Assembly: GCA_013400975.1 (NCBI GenBank)
Contig: WBMZ01009435.1
Coordinates: 124,001 to 188,000 of the forward strand
Source of the DNA: Atrichornis clamosus
Lineage: Eukaryota > Chordata > Aves > Passeriformes > Menuridae
Length of the DNA: 64,000 bases
Direction of reading: 5' to 3'
Part shown: piece by piece, positions 1 to 14,274 of the stretch
Layout: each line of letters opens with the position of its first letter
How positions within the stretch are numbered: the first letter of the stretch is position 1
Program-made: the position numbers and the translations under genes
The notes under the pieces: generated by a model
Database searches by the model: none
The model's input: only the letters and a program-made list of their open reading frames with translations
What the model was told of the DNA's origin: nothing

Positions 1-1929
1 GAATGTCCTGTGTGAGATGGACCCCTCCATGAAATAAGTACAGATTCCTACACGCTCTGCACCCCTGCTCAAAATTAGCACTGAAGCAGAATAGATACTT
101 ATTATAATCATGCAATAGATTATAAGGAAGACAGAGTTAGTACATTTTCTACTTCAATCTTTGTGTATATTAGTAGGCTGTGAATTGTTAAAATAAGCTC
201 AGGGCTAATAAAGCAGCACCTTCATTGTCCTTGGAGTTACCAATCACAAACACGAAAGTCTTACAAACACAAAAGTCATGCCAAACCATCACTATTACTC
301 CAAGACAGCAATTCTTTATACAACATTTGAGTAAGCACTAATATATGAACAAGAAATCCACCTCACTGCTGCACACACTCATTTTTCCTGTTACTGTCTG
401 TTCATTCCATAGGCAGCATACATCCCAAACCAGGGAACAGACCATTTTTTTCTCACTCATTAGATAGTCTTCATTATTTTTTAAATACATGTAGGTATTT
501 TAGGTCTTTGTAAGAGAGAACAAATAAACTAACTAAGAAATCATACATCCAGATGCTGCGATGCTCATGTTAGAACACCCAGTGCCACAATCAATCATAT
601 CTTGCAGACTCTTCCATCCATTAACAAATCTTATTAGGGAAAATAGTGTTCCCACAGAGAAATGAAGATCTGCCTGCAGAGATGCAACCGCAGGGCTAAG
701 ACCAGACCTGTCATCTGGTGAGCACTGGCTTTCATTATAGTGCAAGAAGTTATCTCCTCTGGATAAACAAAAATGTTTCCTTTGGCTGGAATGACAAATC
801 CCTTTGAAAATGTCAGATTACCTCATTGTAGTTTTAATTGCTGTTGCTAATCAGGAAGAAAAGAAAGCACAGGAAACAAAGAAAATCTTAGAATTGCGAA
901 TGAGGCACATCTAATTAAAAAAAAAGCACAACATGTCACAGTATCAAAAATTAAAGAACAGCCAGAACTCTGCCTTAAAAAGTCCTCCATATGAAGGAAA
1001 CCATAAGTTAAAATTTAACACCAAAGGAAGCAATACCATTTTAAAATCTTTTTTCAATTGACAAAGACATTTTCTCAACATTTATAATTCTGTCATATTA
1101 AGCATTTCTCATTTTTGTTTTTATACTTACAGATAGAAACTGACAAGTTACTAAGTAAGATTTATTGCTTTCTTTCCTGTACCTGACTGCCTTTCCCAGT
1201 AGGGTAAGGAATGAATATTTCAGTGCAAAAGCAGAAAACGAGAGCAGAAAAATGAACAGGGACAGGCCGCTTTCCTGCTCTTCAGAACACTGAATAGAAA
1301 TCCTCTCAGCATAACAAATGTTGATTTGAGTTCAAAGTGATCTGCTAACAAAAAAGAACTCTCTAAGAATAACTTGTTCCATTACCTTCTTTACTGAAAG
1401 ACAATCCAGGATTTTTGCTGTATTTACATATGTTTTATTTTTGCAATAAAAGATTAGAAATGCTCAGAAATTTTGGCACTCCACCTGATGTAACACAATG
1501 AAATACTTGAACACTTGAAATAGTGTAAGCTGAATTCTGCCACTATCTGCAATACCAACTGATACTACACCTAAATGCCATATTATTTGAAACCATTTCC
1601 TGTAACACATTTTCAGTGTTTATGACACCTGGATAAGTTACCCAGATGCTGGCATTAATTCATCAGCAAGTATGCTTTTATAATTACTATCACCTTGACA
1701 ATAGCAGGTGGCTTTGAGTTTCATTTCATTCAGTCCTCACTTCCAGCTGAGTCAAGTCAGTTATGAATTTTCTGTGCTAAAAGGTGAGGAGACAATTAAT
1801 AACATTTCTGGAAACAAGCACTGTAATGAGTCACATCAGTGTTAACCAGTACTTACAGAAGAAGCCAAATGGACTTCATCGAAGATTTTCACAGTTGTAC
1901 AAGTATTTTTGTACATCTACAGCCAGAAG

Positions 1930-2560
1930 TGCTGAGAGTGCCTTCTGAGCATTTTCCCCAGGAAACAGACTGTATTGAAGACCAACTCACTGGCTCTGGG
2001 CCAGCCCTGGTCCTGCTGGACTTGAGCATAGGAAATGCCACACCAATAGAGGAGCCCACATCCAGCCCAGGACTGCACCCAATCTCAAGCCTTCCTACCA
2101 GGAAACAGAAGAGGAAACAGTGCAATAAAAACAAGTGGCTCCACTTGAGGCTACACCTATAGTAGTCAAAGACCAGACAGAGCTGACCAACACGATGGCA
2201 CACGCTGACACAGGAAGCATCCCACTCTTCCACCATTCTGAGCTTTGGGAAGGCTTCCCAGTCTGCAAGCATAGTAATGTCAAACCCAAAGCACCTTTGC
2301 CCATCGGTACAACTTTGCTCAAAGCTGATAAGCCTCCCCTCAGTCCCCAAGACCAGAGGGTCACTGAAGGCTGAGTGGCATAGACCTGGCTCCCCAGGGG
2401 TTGCACCAAGCTGGAGCTCTGGAGCTCAGCTGGATGTGAGAAGTGTCCCTACAGAGGCAATGGGGAGCTTCTGTACTACACACCCGAAGGAACCCCCACT
2501 TCCTGTACTGGCCAAGTCAAGCCCATCCTCAGGCACATCCTTACACTCAAACACTTTGCT
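1930..2560. other. GC-richer unclassified segment
   Basis: About 630 bases that stand out from AT-rich surroundings (for example CTCTGGGCCAGCCCTGGTCC at 1995 and CACCAAGCTGGAGCTCTGGA at 2405). Overlapping open frames of 80-150 codons exist on both strands, but none has a recognisable domain, a conserved motif or a splice context. I read it as probable old transposon or LTR sequence, or a chance GC island. No function is assigned. Confidence 0.4.
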
Positions 2561-5500
2561 TGGGAAATGATCTCTGATATCTCCCTCTCATTAGAATTCT
2601 TGAAGCCCCACTAGTTTTCACACAAATCTCTCCCTCACACATATGAATAGTATCACAGCTGAATAAAGTAGGAGGAATGTCTCATTTAAAAATTACAATA
2701 AACAGCCATTCCCACAATCCTGCCCAGCATCTGCCATCATACAGTGCTGGGCTGGAACGTGTTGGAAGACAAATGGCTTTCAGCAGAGACGGACTGGAAA
2801 ATACAGATCTTGTGGTAAGAGAGGGCTTCCTATCCCAAACTAAGGCTGAAACAACCACAGGGTAGTATTTATAATGAGATCTTCAGTACGGGAATCCAAA
2901 GCTTCCATTTGACACATCTGTGCCAGCAGCAGGCATCCGAGCACCCAAACCTTGTGAAAGCTCCTGGCACCCACGATGACATGGAAGGTGCACATAAGTT
3001 CTGCCCTCCAAACAGTGATAGTAGAAATATGCAAATAACTTACTGGAGAGATTCGGGCAGCTTGCAGGATCGGTGAACAACAACTCTCTCTCACCTGCAA
3101 ACTGCTAGAATAGTACGTGTCTTCTTGACAACTTGAGGAAATAACAAACGGGTAAGATTTTAGATTTGTATTGCCCTCTCCAGAGTACTCCAGTTTGCTG
3201 GTCAACAGCTCATAGAAGAAAGTTCACTTTAAAAAAATGCTTATTATATAAAGTAGATAAGATTTTGGAAAAAGAAAGTAAAAAATTAATAAAATCCTTT
3301 CTTTTATTCAATTAGCCTTTTTTGTTATGGTTTCACTGTTGGCAAGAAAATGAATTTTCTTTTCTAGCTGACTACTATACCAAAGAAGTCACTTAGTACC
3401 GTGAAGAATATCCCCTCTGTAGAAAAGCCTGTAGAGAACTAAATCGAATGGAAGTAATTGGATTAGTGAGAGATTTCCAGATTTCATTCAAATGCACATA
3501 GCAACAGGCACAAACCCCTTCAAATTATCAGCAGTAGCTAACATATGTAATTACTTCAGTTGTTTTTTAAATAAAGTATTTCTAAGTAGATATACTGTGC
3601 TTGAAAACCTTATTTTAGGAAGGCCAGTAATAAATGGCACAAACTGCCAGAAAGAATGAAAGGCATAAATCAAAGAAGTATTAATGTACAGTAACTTATC
3701 TACATGTGACTTGCAGTTTAAAACTCAAATGAAGGAAGGAATTGCTAAATAACTGCAGAATTTAAACAATCATAAAGGAAGACTTTGTTCCTGTTATATT
3801 TAGTTATTTCCTTTTGTGCTATCCACGTGTATTCAAGATTGCTTACACAGACAAACTCCAAGAACTATTTAAGGGAAAGAACTTTTAGACCACCAGATAA
3901 AAAGCAACTGCTAACTTATCTACTAATGTAAAAGAACATAAGTTTTTTTAAAGCTTATGTATACTTGAGCAATTAGAAGCTTAGCTGCAACCCACTAGTA
4001 CTGGAAAGCTTATGAACCAGCCATTTAATAATATCTCTGCTGCAGTAATTCAAGAAAAGGTGGTGATGAATGTAGCAAACAAACTGCAATGATTGCCTGT
4101 AATAATAAAAGGAATTTGTTACTTACAAAAGCCTTTGAGAATTCTTTACCCCAAACACAGGGCAGCATTAATTTTTCAAGAGATACCCAGTATGCACAAA
4201 GAGTAACGAGTTGGATTTGCTGCACATGTACAGATTAACTATGCACTGGCAACTGGCTCCCGAGGCCCAAAATACAAGAAACAAGACTCACACCTGCAAA
4301 AACTATGCTCAAATCTTAAGACTCTGAAATACCACACCACCACAAAGACATAAATTATGGAACAGCTCAGTGTCAGCAAAGCAGTGTCAAAGATTTGGGA
4401 TGCCAGCCTTGTGTCCTATCAGCAATAGCAAGCCTGGAACCGCAGGTCTCCAGTCAAATAAAGCATGTGTTTCAAGGAAGGACAGATGGCAAGCTGGCAG
4501 GCATTAAAAGTGTCAGCAGCCATGATGGAGGACTGAGCCCACACCTAGAAGAGCTAGTGGAAGTTTTAAATCTTTGTTTTCACCCAATATCCACATAACT
4601 GGAGCTGGATATTAACACACTGTATATGTATTAACACTATGGTATATCTTACTTTGAACAACAGGCAGTGCTGTAAGAGACACCATACAACTGCACAACT
4701 AAAGTATGAACGAGCACTAGCACTAAAAACTCCTTCCCAAGGCCCCTCTGCCCACAACAAAACAAGCAGTCTCCAACCTGTGTAAGTCCAATATTCATAT
4801 GCTTGGATGCTGGTGAGAGGCACTGTCAGCCCTAGAAGCAACTTGTACATTAACACCAGGCAAGGATGACAAGATTGCAAACTATGTCATGTATTTAGTA
4901 GTCAGGTCTTCTACAGTTCAGGCAGATGACACATGTATTTGAAGATATATTGGATGTAAGTAAATATGACTGAAATTAAAAATATGGCATATACAATGGA
5001 AACTCATTATATTGTGAAGTGATACAGAAAACATCTGGACGTCATCTTAACAGGCTTGTGTTTTTCCTGATTAAGGAAACAGCTGCCTTAGTAAAATTAC
5101 TCATATCCAGCAGTAACGAAGAGTATCTTTTAGCACAATTCTTCTGTTAAGCCACAAGCATCTGCTTCCTAATTTTCTTTTTATTTAATCTTGTGTACCC
5201 AGCCCAAGTGCTCTAACAACAAATTTAAATAGCTGCCTCATTTTATATCTTGCAAGAATAGCACTTTGCATATGAAACTCTCCTTTCAAGCAGGTGACCA
5301 TTGAGAGGTGATTTGCAACACCATCTGTGTGAAAGCAGGGGGTGGAGTGGGGGAGCCTAATAAACTGCATGGTGAATCAATAATTACATCCTCAATGTAG
5401 CATAAAGTGCTAACAGAAGATTCATTCCTAGCCTTGTCATTTTGACTGTATATTTTAATTCCAATACCATTAGGTGATTTAGAGTGATGCCTTCACTCTA

Positions 5501-6325
5501 AACTACACTCCTAGACTATGGTGGCAGGCACAGAAAAGACTAAAATGACTCTGTGTACATAAATGGAATTCTATTTTCTTTTAATGTTAATTCAACAGCA
5601 AACGGGGAACTGTTTGTTTCAGCTAGGGTTACATGACACTTGTAAGTTTCTTCCAGGCATTAGTGCCAAGGGTTTTAAATGACGGTTAACAAATATACAA
5701 GTGTAACAATGTCAACAGGATACCAAGGATGACTACTTTAATTGTTCCTCCACTCATTTTTTTCCTAACTTCATTTACTTACTTTAGTATTCTACTCCAA
5801 CACCAGAACAAGAGCTTAACGAAATGACTCTCATCAGTTTGAATCAAAAAGGTCCTTGGACAAAAGGGCCCAAGGCTCAGGATCTTTCATTTTCTGCCAT
5901 CTTCCTTGAACTAACCAATAGTAAACCTGACCAGCTCACAGAGCAAATGAAAAAAAACCCTACACTGTCTTTTTGCCCTGCTTCCCCTCAAAACGGTCGT
6001 CTTCCTCAACCACTACATAGTCTCAATCTGACATCACCACAAGTATTTCAGTCAGTTACTTGTATCACTTAGAGGTCAGTCCTCAAACGGCTAAAATTTA
6101 TACTGACAATGTGGTCAGACCAGGTAGCACAGAGTAGCAGTTCTCCAGCCAGCTCAGGGTTTGTTCTGTGTGGAGTTACTCCCATTGCTGTACAGCAATT
6201 GCCCTGGGTCTGCAGCAGAAGTGCAGTGGCCCTAAGCAAGAAAAGCTTTCCTTTTCCCTGCTGTTTTCATGCAAAGTGCTCCAAATAGTCAAGGGGCTGT
6301 GTTTTTATGAACCTGTCAGTGAAAG

Positions 6326-6590
6326 TTCATGGAATCACAGGATGGTTGAGGTTGGAAGTGAGCTGTGTGGAGGGAGCTCTGAAGGTCATTTGGTCCAACT
6401 CTCTTGCTCAAGTAGGGCCACGCAGAGCCTGCTGCCCAGGAACGTGGACAGATAGCTCGCGAATATCTCCAAGGACAGAGACTCCCCAGCCTCTCTGGGC
6501 AATCACTGCAAATCACTGCAGTGCTCAGCCATCCTCATAGAGAAATGTGTTTCCTCATGTTCAAAGGGAACCTCTTGTGTTTCAGTTTCT
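6326..6590 (-). mobile_element. CR1 LINE 3'-end fragment
   Basis: The plus strand shows the reverse complement of a CR1 3' end. It starts with an ATGGAATCACAGGATGG-type tail, then GGTTGAGGTTGGAAG, GGTCATTTGGTCCAACT, CAAGTAGGGCCACGCAGAGC and CTCCAAGGACAGAGACTCC. It ends near CATGTTCAAAGGGAACCTC and TTGTGTTTCAGTTT. The element is therefore on the minus strand, 5'-truncated as is usual for CR1, and moderately diverged. Two short open frames here are by-products of this element. Confidence 0.9.
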
Positions 6591-9500
6591 GCTCAAAGTT
6601 TTATATAAATGATATATGTGTATTTTGGCACAGCAGTAGGACATGTATAGGGCAGTGTCAGAGTATAGTTCTAAGTGACTGCTGTCCAAGCTGTATATTC
6701 AGTAGACGCTGCAACAGGTATTTATCAAGAGTCTTGGAAGGCAGTAGCAGCTTGATTTAGAATGAAGCAAGCAGTAAACTTGCAATAATAACAACAGCAA
6801 GAACAGCAAATAACTAAGTGAACCACATCCAACGCAGGCTATGAAAGGATTAACAGAAGGAACAAAATACAATAAGAATTCAAACTGACAAGTTTGAATA
6901 CTGAAGTTTTAAAAACAAGTCATGTTTTTGGGCACAGAATTACAGAGTTCCAGCCTTTACACTTAAACACAAAAAGCTTAAGGAGTTTATTTGCATGTTC
7001 TTTGCCAGAGACCCTACGTTCCTCTTCATGCATAGGCAATTCCACTGATCATTAGTTTGATGTGTCCATGGATACAGGGAGAATCAATTGAACACTACTA
7101 TTTTAGAGTGCTTCTTATACTCTTCAAACATATATAAAATATGAGTATTCATATGAAAATTAGTGCAAATTAGTGTTGTATATTTATGCTGTACCATGTT
7201 TAAACAGTAAAGTGCTTCTTTTAACTCTTAAACTAGGATTGAAGTTAGCACAAGAATTTCCAGATTTTGTGATCACAGATATTGGAAACAAGTAAAATGA
7301 TGACAATGAAGACAATGCCAACAGTCATTCTATTAGATCTGCAGTATGGATCACTTAGGAACAAGCCATTGGATCATAAAACTCTCTCATTGATCTTTCT
7401 CTATCACCAGCAGCTACAGACTACTTCTGTCTCACTTGTATATATATGCGGGAAATAAATCAACTGTTTAATCTGTTTCAGCCCTCTGGTTTCAGTGGTT
7501 TCTCAGATTACAGGTAAATTGGTTTTGGTAAATTTCATTAAAACCAATGGGTTCAGAACATGCCATTTAGGTAAATGCACCTTCAATTCACATGCAAACA
7601 GCTCAGCTTGACTCCCTGGCAGGTGAGTTTGATAACACCAGCAATTGCATTGATGCATTTTTAACTTCTTATTTTTCAAGGGGAGGAATAGGTTAAAATT
7701 TAGCATAATTTGCAAGTTCCTTTCTCCACAACACCTCTGACACACCATCTAGCTGGCTTTTATATAAGTAATGTAATGAGAAAAAAATTTCCTCTAAACA
7801 GCAGGACAAAAAGATGATGGTTTGTTAACTGAGTGCTGTCTTTCTTATTATTGAGATCTCTCTGACAGACAATAGTCAATGAATTGTCTGATAACTAGTG
7901 AGTATGTCCAAAATGAGCCAAAATAAAGTGCTTGTATATTTTCCTTAAATTAAATATAAGAGATGTGAACTCTTGTAGTTCTTTTTATGTAAGCCGAACA
8001 GGAGGCTTCAAGAGAGAAGAACTATGATTTAAGAAACTGCTTTTATGTTGTAAGTTAAATCATCAGGCAGACTAATTCAATTCCTTTCTGTTTACTGTAA
8101 GACTATTTCTCTTACTGGACAAGCCATAAAACTAAAGTGACTAAAACATAAAGAGGCAAGCAGACATTTCCAATTCTTAAGAGTCAGAAACAAGTTCTCT
8201 GACTGAGCAGCAGAGCTGCCAGCATGTCAAATTTATGAGCAATTCAATTGCTTCTCTGAATTTCCTGTAGTTCAAACTTTTTTTATAGCTAAACATCAAA
8301 ACCATTCCCATAATTAAACAGCCATAAGTTTCACTCTCTAAAGATTAACATCATTTTTGAATGCAGTGCTTATTTGAAGGAAATAATGGTTAGAATTATT
8401 CATAAAGATTTCAAGTATGCATATTAACATGTTTGCATTGCTTTCCATGCCCTGACTGGAAGCAAGAGACAAAAAAAAGGCATGTCAGCCATGTAAGCTC
8501 TCTCCATTTTAAAAAGAATTCATGACATGACTCTAGTATTTTATTTTACTCTTTAACTGAACACTTCACATAGCTACTGTTAGAGAGGTCTTGCAGGTTT
8601 CACTAAATTATTTTTATATTTGATGGCATGTAAGTTAAAACATTAGAGTACTTTTACTGTAATTTCAAGTTGGAACTAGATACAAAAAAAGTCTTCAAAG
8701 TATGACTTAGAAAAAGGGCATCTTAGTCACCAGCTCTACTCATTAATTCTATTACCAACTGTCATAGTCTATCAGGAAAAAAATGGCTGAGTAAGTTCTT
8801 CTCGTTATCTCAGCAAATCTTTACTTTTGACCTTGGGTCAGATAATAACCATATGAACTTAAGACAGAACCTTCAAGCAAATCAGAAAAGCTGATGGCAT
8901 TTAGCATTGGAGTAATTCTGCTCAAGCATGCTGAGAACCACCGCTAGAGCTTCCTGCAGCAGTGTGGCAATGTTGGCCCAAAGCATTTCAGCAGTCATAA
9001 ATCTTGTCTGAAATCAGGAAGATTATTTATTCTTCTCTCTAGAATATAAATGGAAATAAAAGCAACTCTGGAAAGAAAAGACTGAGCACAGACTGAACGA
9101 TGTTTGTAAGAGATACCCTGCAAGCAGCAAACGCTGATGAGAAGGTTTCAGTTATTCATTGGTTTTGCATGATAAAAGGAAAAAGATTGAAATTGTCTGT
9201 GTACTATGAATAGTGTTTTTAAGAACGAATTGGGGAAAATAGCATCCTTTAAGAAATGGCATTGTAAGCTGCTGACTTTGTTCTGCAGCTGTTAGTTTGA
9301 AGAAAACAAAAAAAAAGTTTTCAAAGAAAAACAGAAGGGAATGAAGTTCATAGCATCTCCTTTTCACATGATGATCCTTAGGATCTATTGGACTGTAAAA
9401 TTACCTAGTCATGCTTGCAAAAATTAAGGACAACTTGGCCCCCAAGGGACAACAAAACTTTAAAGCAGTAACAGGACTGAACCAGCTTCCAGAAACAACT

Positions 9501-12500
9501 AGTATGGTTATTTTACTTAGCCTGCAAAAGCAGATGATTGCCTAAAGACTGAAGAGAAGAAACACATCTAGTTCTTCAGATGAACTAGTTACAGAGTCTT
9601 TCTGGTAGTTCAATGCATCTGAAACGTAAGAAACAACAGAGCTGGCCCTTTATGCCAGAAGGGAGGCAGCTCTCCATTAACTGAAGGTTGACTCTGCTCC
9701 AGTAACACCGTTGCTGGAATGATCTGTGTTTGCTCTAGCGTTTTGTCAGTTTACATAAGGTTCGGATGTTAAAATAAGCTTTTGAGCCTTCATGTAGCTG
9801 AATGACAAGAGTCCCCTCATACTGTACTGTCTTAATTAGACACAATTTGAAGGAGTTCATCAGGGTTGGGTGGGTTAATGTAAGTAATTATAGGCGTTGA
9901 GTAAAGAATATCAGAGCTAAACACAGGAAACAAAATCCAAGTTCTTCAGAATAGTTTACCACCTCCTGACCTCTCTTATGTTTTACCAGGAAATTAAACA
10001 GTCAGATGGCTGACCATTTAACACCAATGGGAGTACAAAAACTTGTGTATATGTTGACAAAGGACTTGCAATGTAAACAGTGAGCTAAGAAACAGAATCT
10101 GCTGTTAAAAGGCGTGCTAAAGTAACTTTTCTTGGGGAAACTAAGTAAGATTTGTATGAGACTGGCACTACATTCCACTCCCCTTTTTCAGCTTTCAAAC
10201 CTTGGTGTTCATCCTCTTCTCAGTTTTTGGCTTAAGAAAATGTTGCAGTTTGCCCAAATATGTGCACTTAGCCCAGGGCAAAATGAGGCCTTATATTTAC
10301 TGATCTGAGGAAAACAAAGATTTGTGTTTCAAATGCTTCACGACAGCTCTGCTTAGGGGCAATGACCTGCCAAAATCACAAATTCCCATTGGCAGATATT
10401 GTGCTGGAAGTGGCACAAGATTTTTCATGTGAACATCTTTTCCAAATTCCATCTCAATCATTTGTACATAGGGTGCAAATACCGCCTGAGTATGGCAGAG
10501 GTAACCTTTTGGCACAGAAGATACAGGAACTGGACTCATTTTTCAACCACAACATTTATCAACATTATTCAACTGTTGCATTTTTACAAACAAATGGCAA
10601 GCAAAGCATGTTGTTTTCTGCAGTTTCTGAAAGATATGGAAGAAAGCTCCCTCCTCAACTTACAAATCTTTCAGATTTATGTTGTTTGAAAATAACAAAC
10701 AATAGATCCTGATTTAAAAAAAAATACACTGGCCAAATAGTACTCTCCATAAATTGATCCCAAGAGTTTGTGCTAACTTAAAGCCAATGAATCTCGTTTG
10801 TATCTGTTCCATATTTGATCTGCTGAGGAAGACGTGTTGCTAACTGCAAGGGAGACTTTAAAAAGAGTATGTTTCTTGTGCAGAAAGGATGCCATTATCT
10901 CTACCTATTGCTGGAGACATGAAGAGCATGCAAGAACAGCAATGATGCCTGCTTCTGATTTCAGGCATTCAATTTTCTCAATGATTTTCAGTTAGCTTGA
11001 AGCAGCAGAACTGGTAGATGGCACAAAATGGCATTTTGTAGTGAATTTCTAATCTGATCCTTAAAAGAGCAAATTGGATAAGAAACTTCACAAATTTCAT
11101 CATACATTTCTGTTCACTCAAATTATATTTATAATAGTAAGAATTAATTAATGCTTACATATCTTTTACTAGAAGTAATTTAAATTTTTGCAAAAAGATA
11201 TGAAAGTATAAAGATTCTTTGCTAAAGTCAGCTTTGGGAATGTAATGGAATGCCTTCATAGCTGCCAACAGAACCAAAGATATGGTAATCTTCTACCGGA
11301 TGGTTTATACTTTCATCTTCTCAAAGCTAGTAAGAGGAGGAGGTTATCACCTGCTTAACTCCCAACTTAGTGAAAAATAACCTCAGAATCAGTCTGTGGA
11401 GACAAAGCACAAAATGGAATCTTACATACACTAGCTATACATTATGAAATATTTAGATGAAGAAATGAAGAGTTACTCCACCCTCAGAGTAAAATATTTT
11501 CACACGTACTTTTTCGGGGAAAAAATCAGTATGATGATTCAATACCATCTATTACTTATCACCTAACTGAACTTTTATACTACATCCACAGAAAGAATAT
11601 ACTTCCCAAATATTTTACATAACCCAGAATTTAAGCAGGGTAAATTAATGCTGATCTATTCCCACTGTCAGCACCGAGGTATTTTTATGTAACTTTCATT
11701 TGCAGAAAGAAGTAAAATTCTCAGCTGTAATATTATGCATAAGGCTTGTTATTTAGATATTAAAAGTACATTTGCAAAAACCAAAACGCTGCTTGCAAAT
11801 GGCTCCACAGAACCCTGTATCTAACCATATGTTGTACATTTTCTATTAAATCTGCAGAACAACTCCACCAACTCTTCAGGCAACATGTTTTTACCCTCCT
11901 TTTACTCTCCATTATTGCAACTGCATTTTGTGCTGCAAAGTGACAGAACTGAAAACTGAGATAAATAAAAGAGAGAAATGTCTTGGAAACAACTTCTCTG
12001 CAGGTGCTTGGTGACTCTGGATGGACTGTTAATAGCATATAATTTCTTCTGTACAGTATATTAACTCACACGCAAAGAATTCTTCTTTTGTGTCTATCTA
12101 GAGCTGCTGCTGCTCAAAAGGAAAGCACTCACGCTACTATTTCTGATAGACATTCTCTCTCCAACTGTTCTGTAGAACCAGAATGAAGAGAAACTGCAGG
12201 AGCTCCTTGAAAGCCAAATCCCCAGAAGAAACAAACAGCTCCCTCTCAGCTACTTGAATTCTACTTAATAACATAGCTCATGAGTTCGTGTCAAATACAC
12301 CAGCTGTTACAATCACAGTCAGGTATTACTTAGGTGTCATTATCATCCATTCTGCTTTCTAGCAATTTACCATCAGCCTACAGTCATCTGGAGGTGAGCA
12401 GGGATTTTAGTTTAAATTAATGTAATGAGCAACAAACTTTTTGGCTGTTTCCAAAACCAACATATGAATGCAAAAACATGTCAAGTAAGTTCGCCATGGA

Positions 12501-12639
12501 ACAAAGCAAATTTTTTTTTGTTGTTTTGAGAAAACTCCCCAAACAAACTCTTTTCAGTTACACAAAACTGAAGAACATGGTTATGTACAGGGTGGAGTTC
12601 TAAACTGATGTTTCTCAGACCAAAATCAGGGCTCTGACT

Positions 12640-12960
12640 CCTTGTTTCATAGTAGGCTTAGTTACGGCAGCTGCAGCAAGCTCTCAGCCCTTGCTGCAGA
12701 TATTCAGTGGTGACAGACAAACAGACACAAAACATACCCTCTCCTGGATCCAGCAGACGGCAATTCACGGAATTAATGCAAATTGCCACTATTCCCACTT
12801 CACATTAGTAGAGTGCCTGAGGGCCCTTACTCCTGAGGCACAAAAACTGTTGGTGATGGCAGCTGATTGCGTGCCTGGTGGTGGTGCCTGATTGCGGCAC
12901 AGGGGCAGAGGCTCCAACAGCCTTCAGGTGCTTAGACCTGAGAAGTGTTCCCTGTCAATG
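12640..12960. other. GC-richer unclassified segment
   Basis: A patch with GCAGCTGCAGCAAGCTCTCA near 12667 and a duplicated motif: CTGATTGCGTGCCTGGTGGT and then TGCCTGATTGCGGCAC near 12863-12900. No gene or known repeat is recognised. Confidence 0.35.
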
Positions 12961-14204
12961 TATACGTGGTATCAGTAACTCCAAAGCACAGAGGGAAGAG
13001 AAGGAAAATCGAGAAGCAGCATTTTAATTAAGTGCAAGACTGGAAATGCACATCCCTGTTACCATTCCTAGAATTTTCCTCAGAATTAAGTGTGGGGCCA
13101 GCTTGAGCAGCACAGCTGCACAGAGCAGCTGAGCAAGTAGCACTGGGAGGAAGGGGATACGAGTATCAGGAATAAGAAAACTTTAGGAGTAAAGGGAACC
13201 TATTTAAGAGAGAAGGGTTTCATCAACAGAGATAGTGTATTTGCACTGCAGGAACTTAAGAGTCAGAAACAGAAGACTGAAGAGCAGTCTGCTTGCAACA
13301 GCAGAACAGTCTACATAAAAGAAAGTCTTAGGAGTCAAGGTTATCTCTAGAATGTGAATCCATAAGGATTCTATAGTACATTTTGATGCAGCTAGCACAG
13401 AAAGTGAACAGCGTTAGATTTATTAAAGGTGGTGAAGAGACTGAAATAGTAATGGAGATTACAGACTGTGATTGTGGGAAACAGAGGAGATTTTAAATCC
13501 TTCTCTGTCCCTGAGCAGGCTGTTAAGTGCTACACAGAGCTGCTTTACGCCTTGCTTTTATACACTGTAATGACAGCTTTCTGCAGAAAGTCAAGAGTCT
13601 ATAAGAGAAAAAGTAGCTCTTAACTTAGTTTGACATATTACTGTTTAACCGGGGCCACCCGCTCCAATTCAAAACGCTATTTTAAACAAAAGGTTCACTT
13701 TGGTAATGTTTAAGTTTGGAAAGAGAATCAAGATGAGCAGCTGAAATGAACTTAAAAACAAACAACCAGATGGGTAAATTGCTTGGAGATGATTTGGAGA
13801 ATAAAAGATGAGGTTCAGAGTCCAAAATTCTCAAATCAAAGGGCTCAGATGACTTTTACCTTCTTTTGGTATGATTGTAAAGAAGGTAGTTAAAAGTAAA
13901 ACTATATTGAGTGCAAGTAAGGAATGCAGAAACCGATAATGCTTGACAAGATAAATGAAAACTCTTAAGTCAGGCTAAATGCCATTTTTGAAGAACAAGT
14001 GTTTAAAGTTAAAAAAAAGAGAGGGAAACACAAGGTCTGCTAGAGAGTCAGAAGAAACAATAAGAGATATCTGTGTAAAAGAGCACAGTGCATGAAACAA
14101 AGCCATTGCAGAAAAGATAAATTTGCCCCAGTGTTTGGTCTTGAAAAACACAGGCACATTCCCAGGCAAGAAAGTTATTAAAAGAACAAGCCTAACGCAC
14201 TGTT

Positions 14205-14274
14205 GCAATGTTGAGGCAGGACTAGATGACCTCTTGAGGTCACTTCCAAGTTGAATGGCTCCAGGATTCAATGA
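14205..14274 (+). mobile_element. Short CR1 LINE 3' end
   Basis: About 70 bp matching the last part of CR1: ACTAGATGACCTCTTGAGGT, then CACTTCCAAGTTGAATGGCT and a decayed tail (CCAGGATTCAATGAAA) in place of the usual ATTCTATGA repeats. Orientation is plus. Everything 5' of this has been truncated or has decayed. Confidence 0.8.

Noticed and set aside
1839..2409. Open frames of 104-153 codons on both strands
   Set aside because: They lie in a GC-richer island where stop codons are rarer. No domain or homology is recognised, so the island is reported as unclassified instead of a gene.
10297..10712. Overlapping open frames of 80-116 codons on both strands
   Set aside because: No recognisable domain, no start context, no splice logic, and several frames overlap in the same AT-rich DNA. 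The lengths are within chance.
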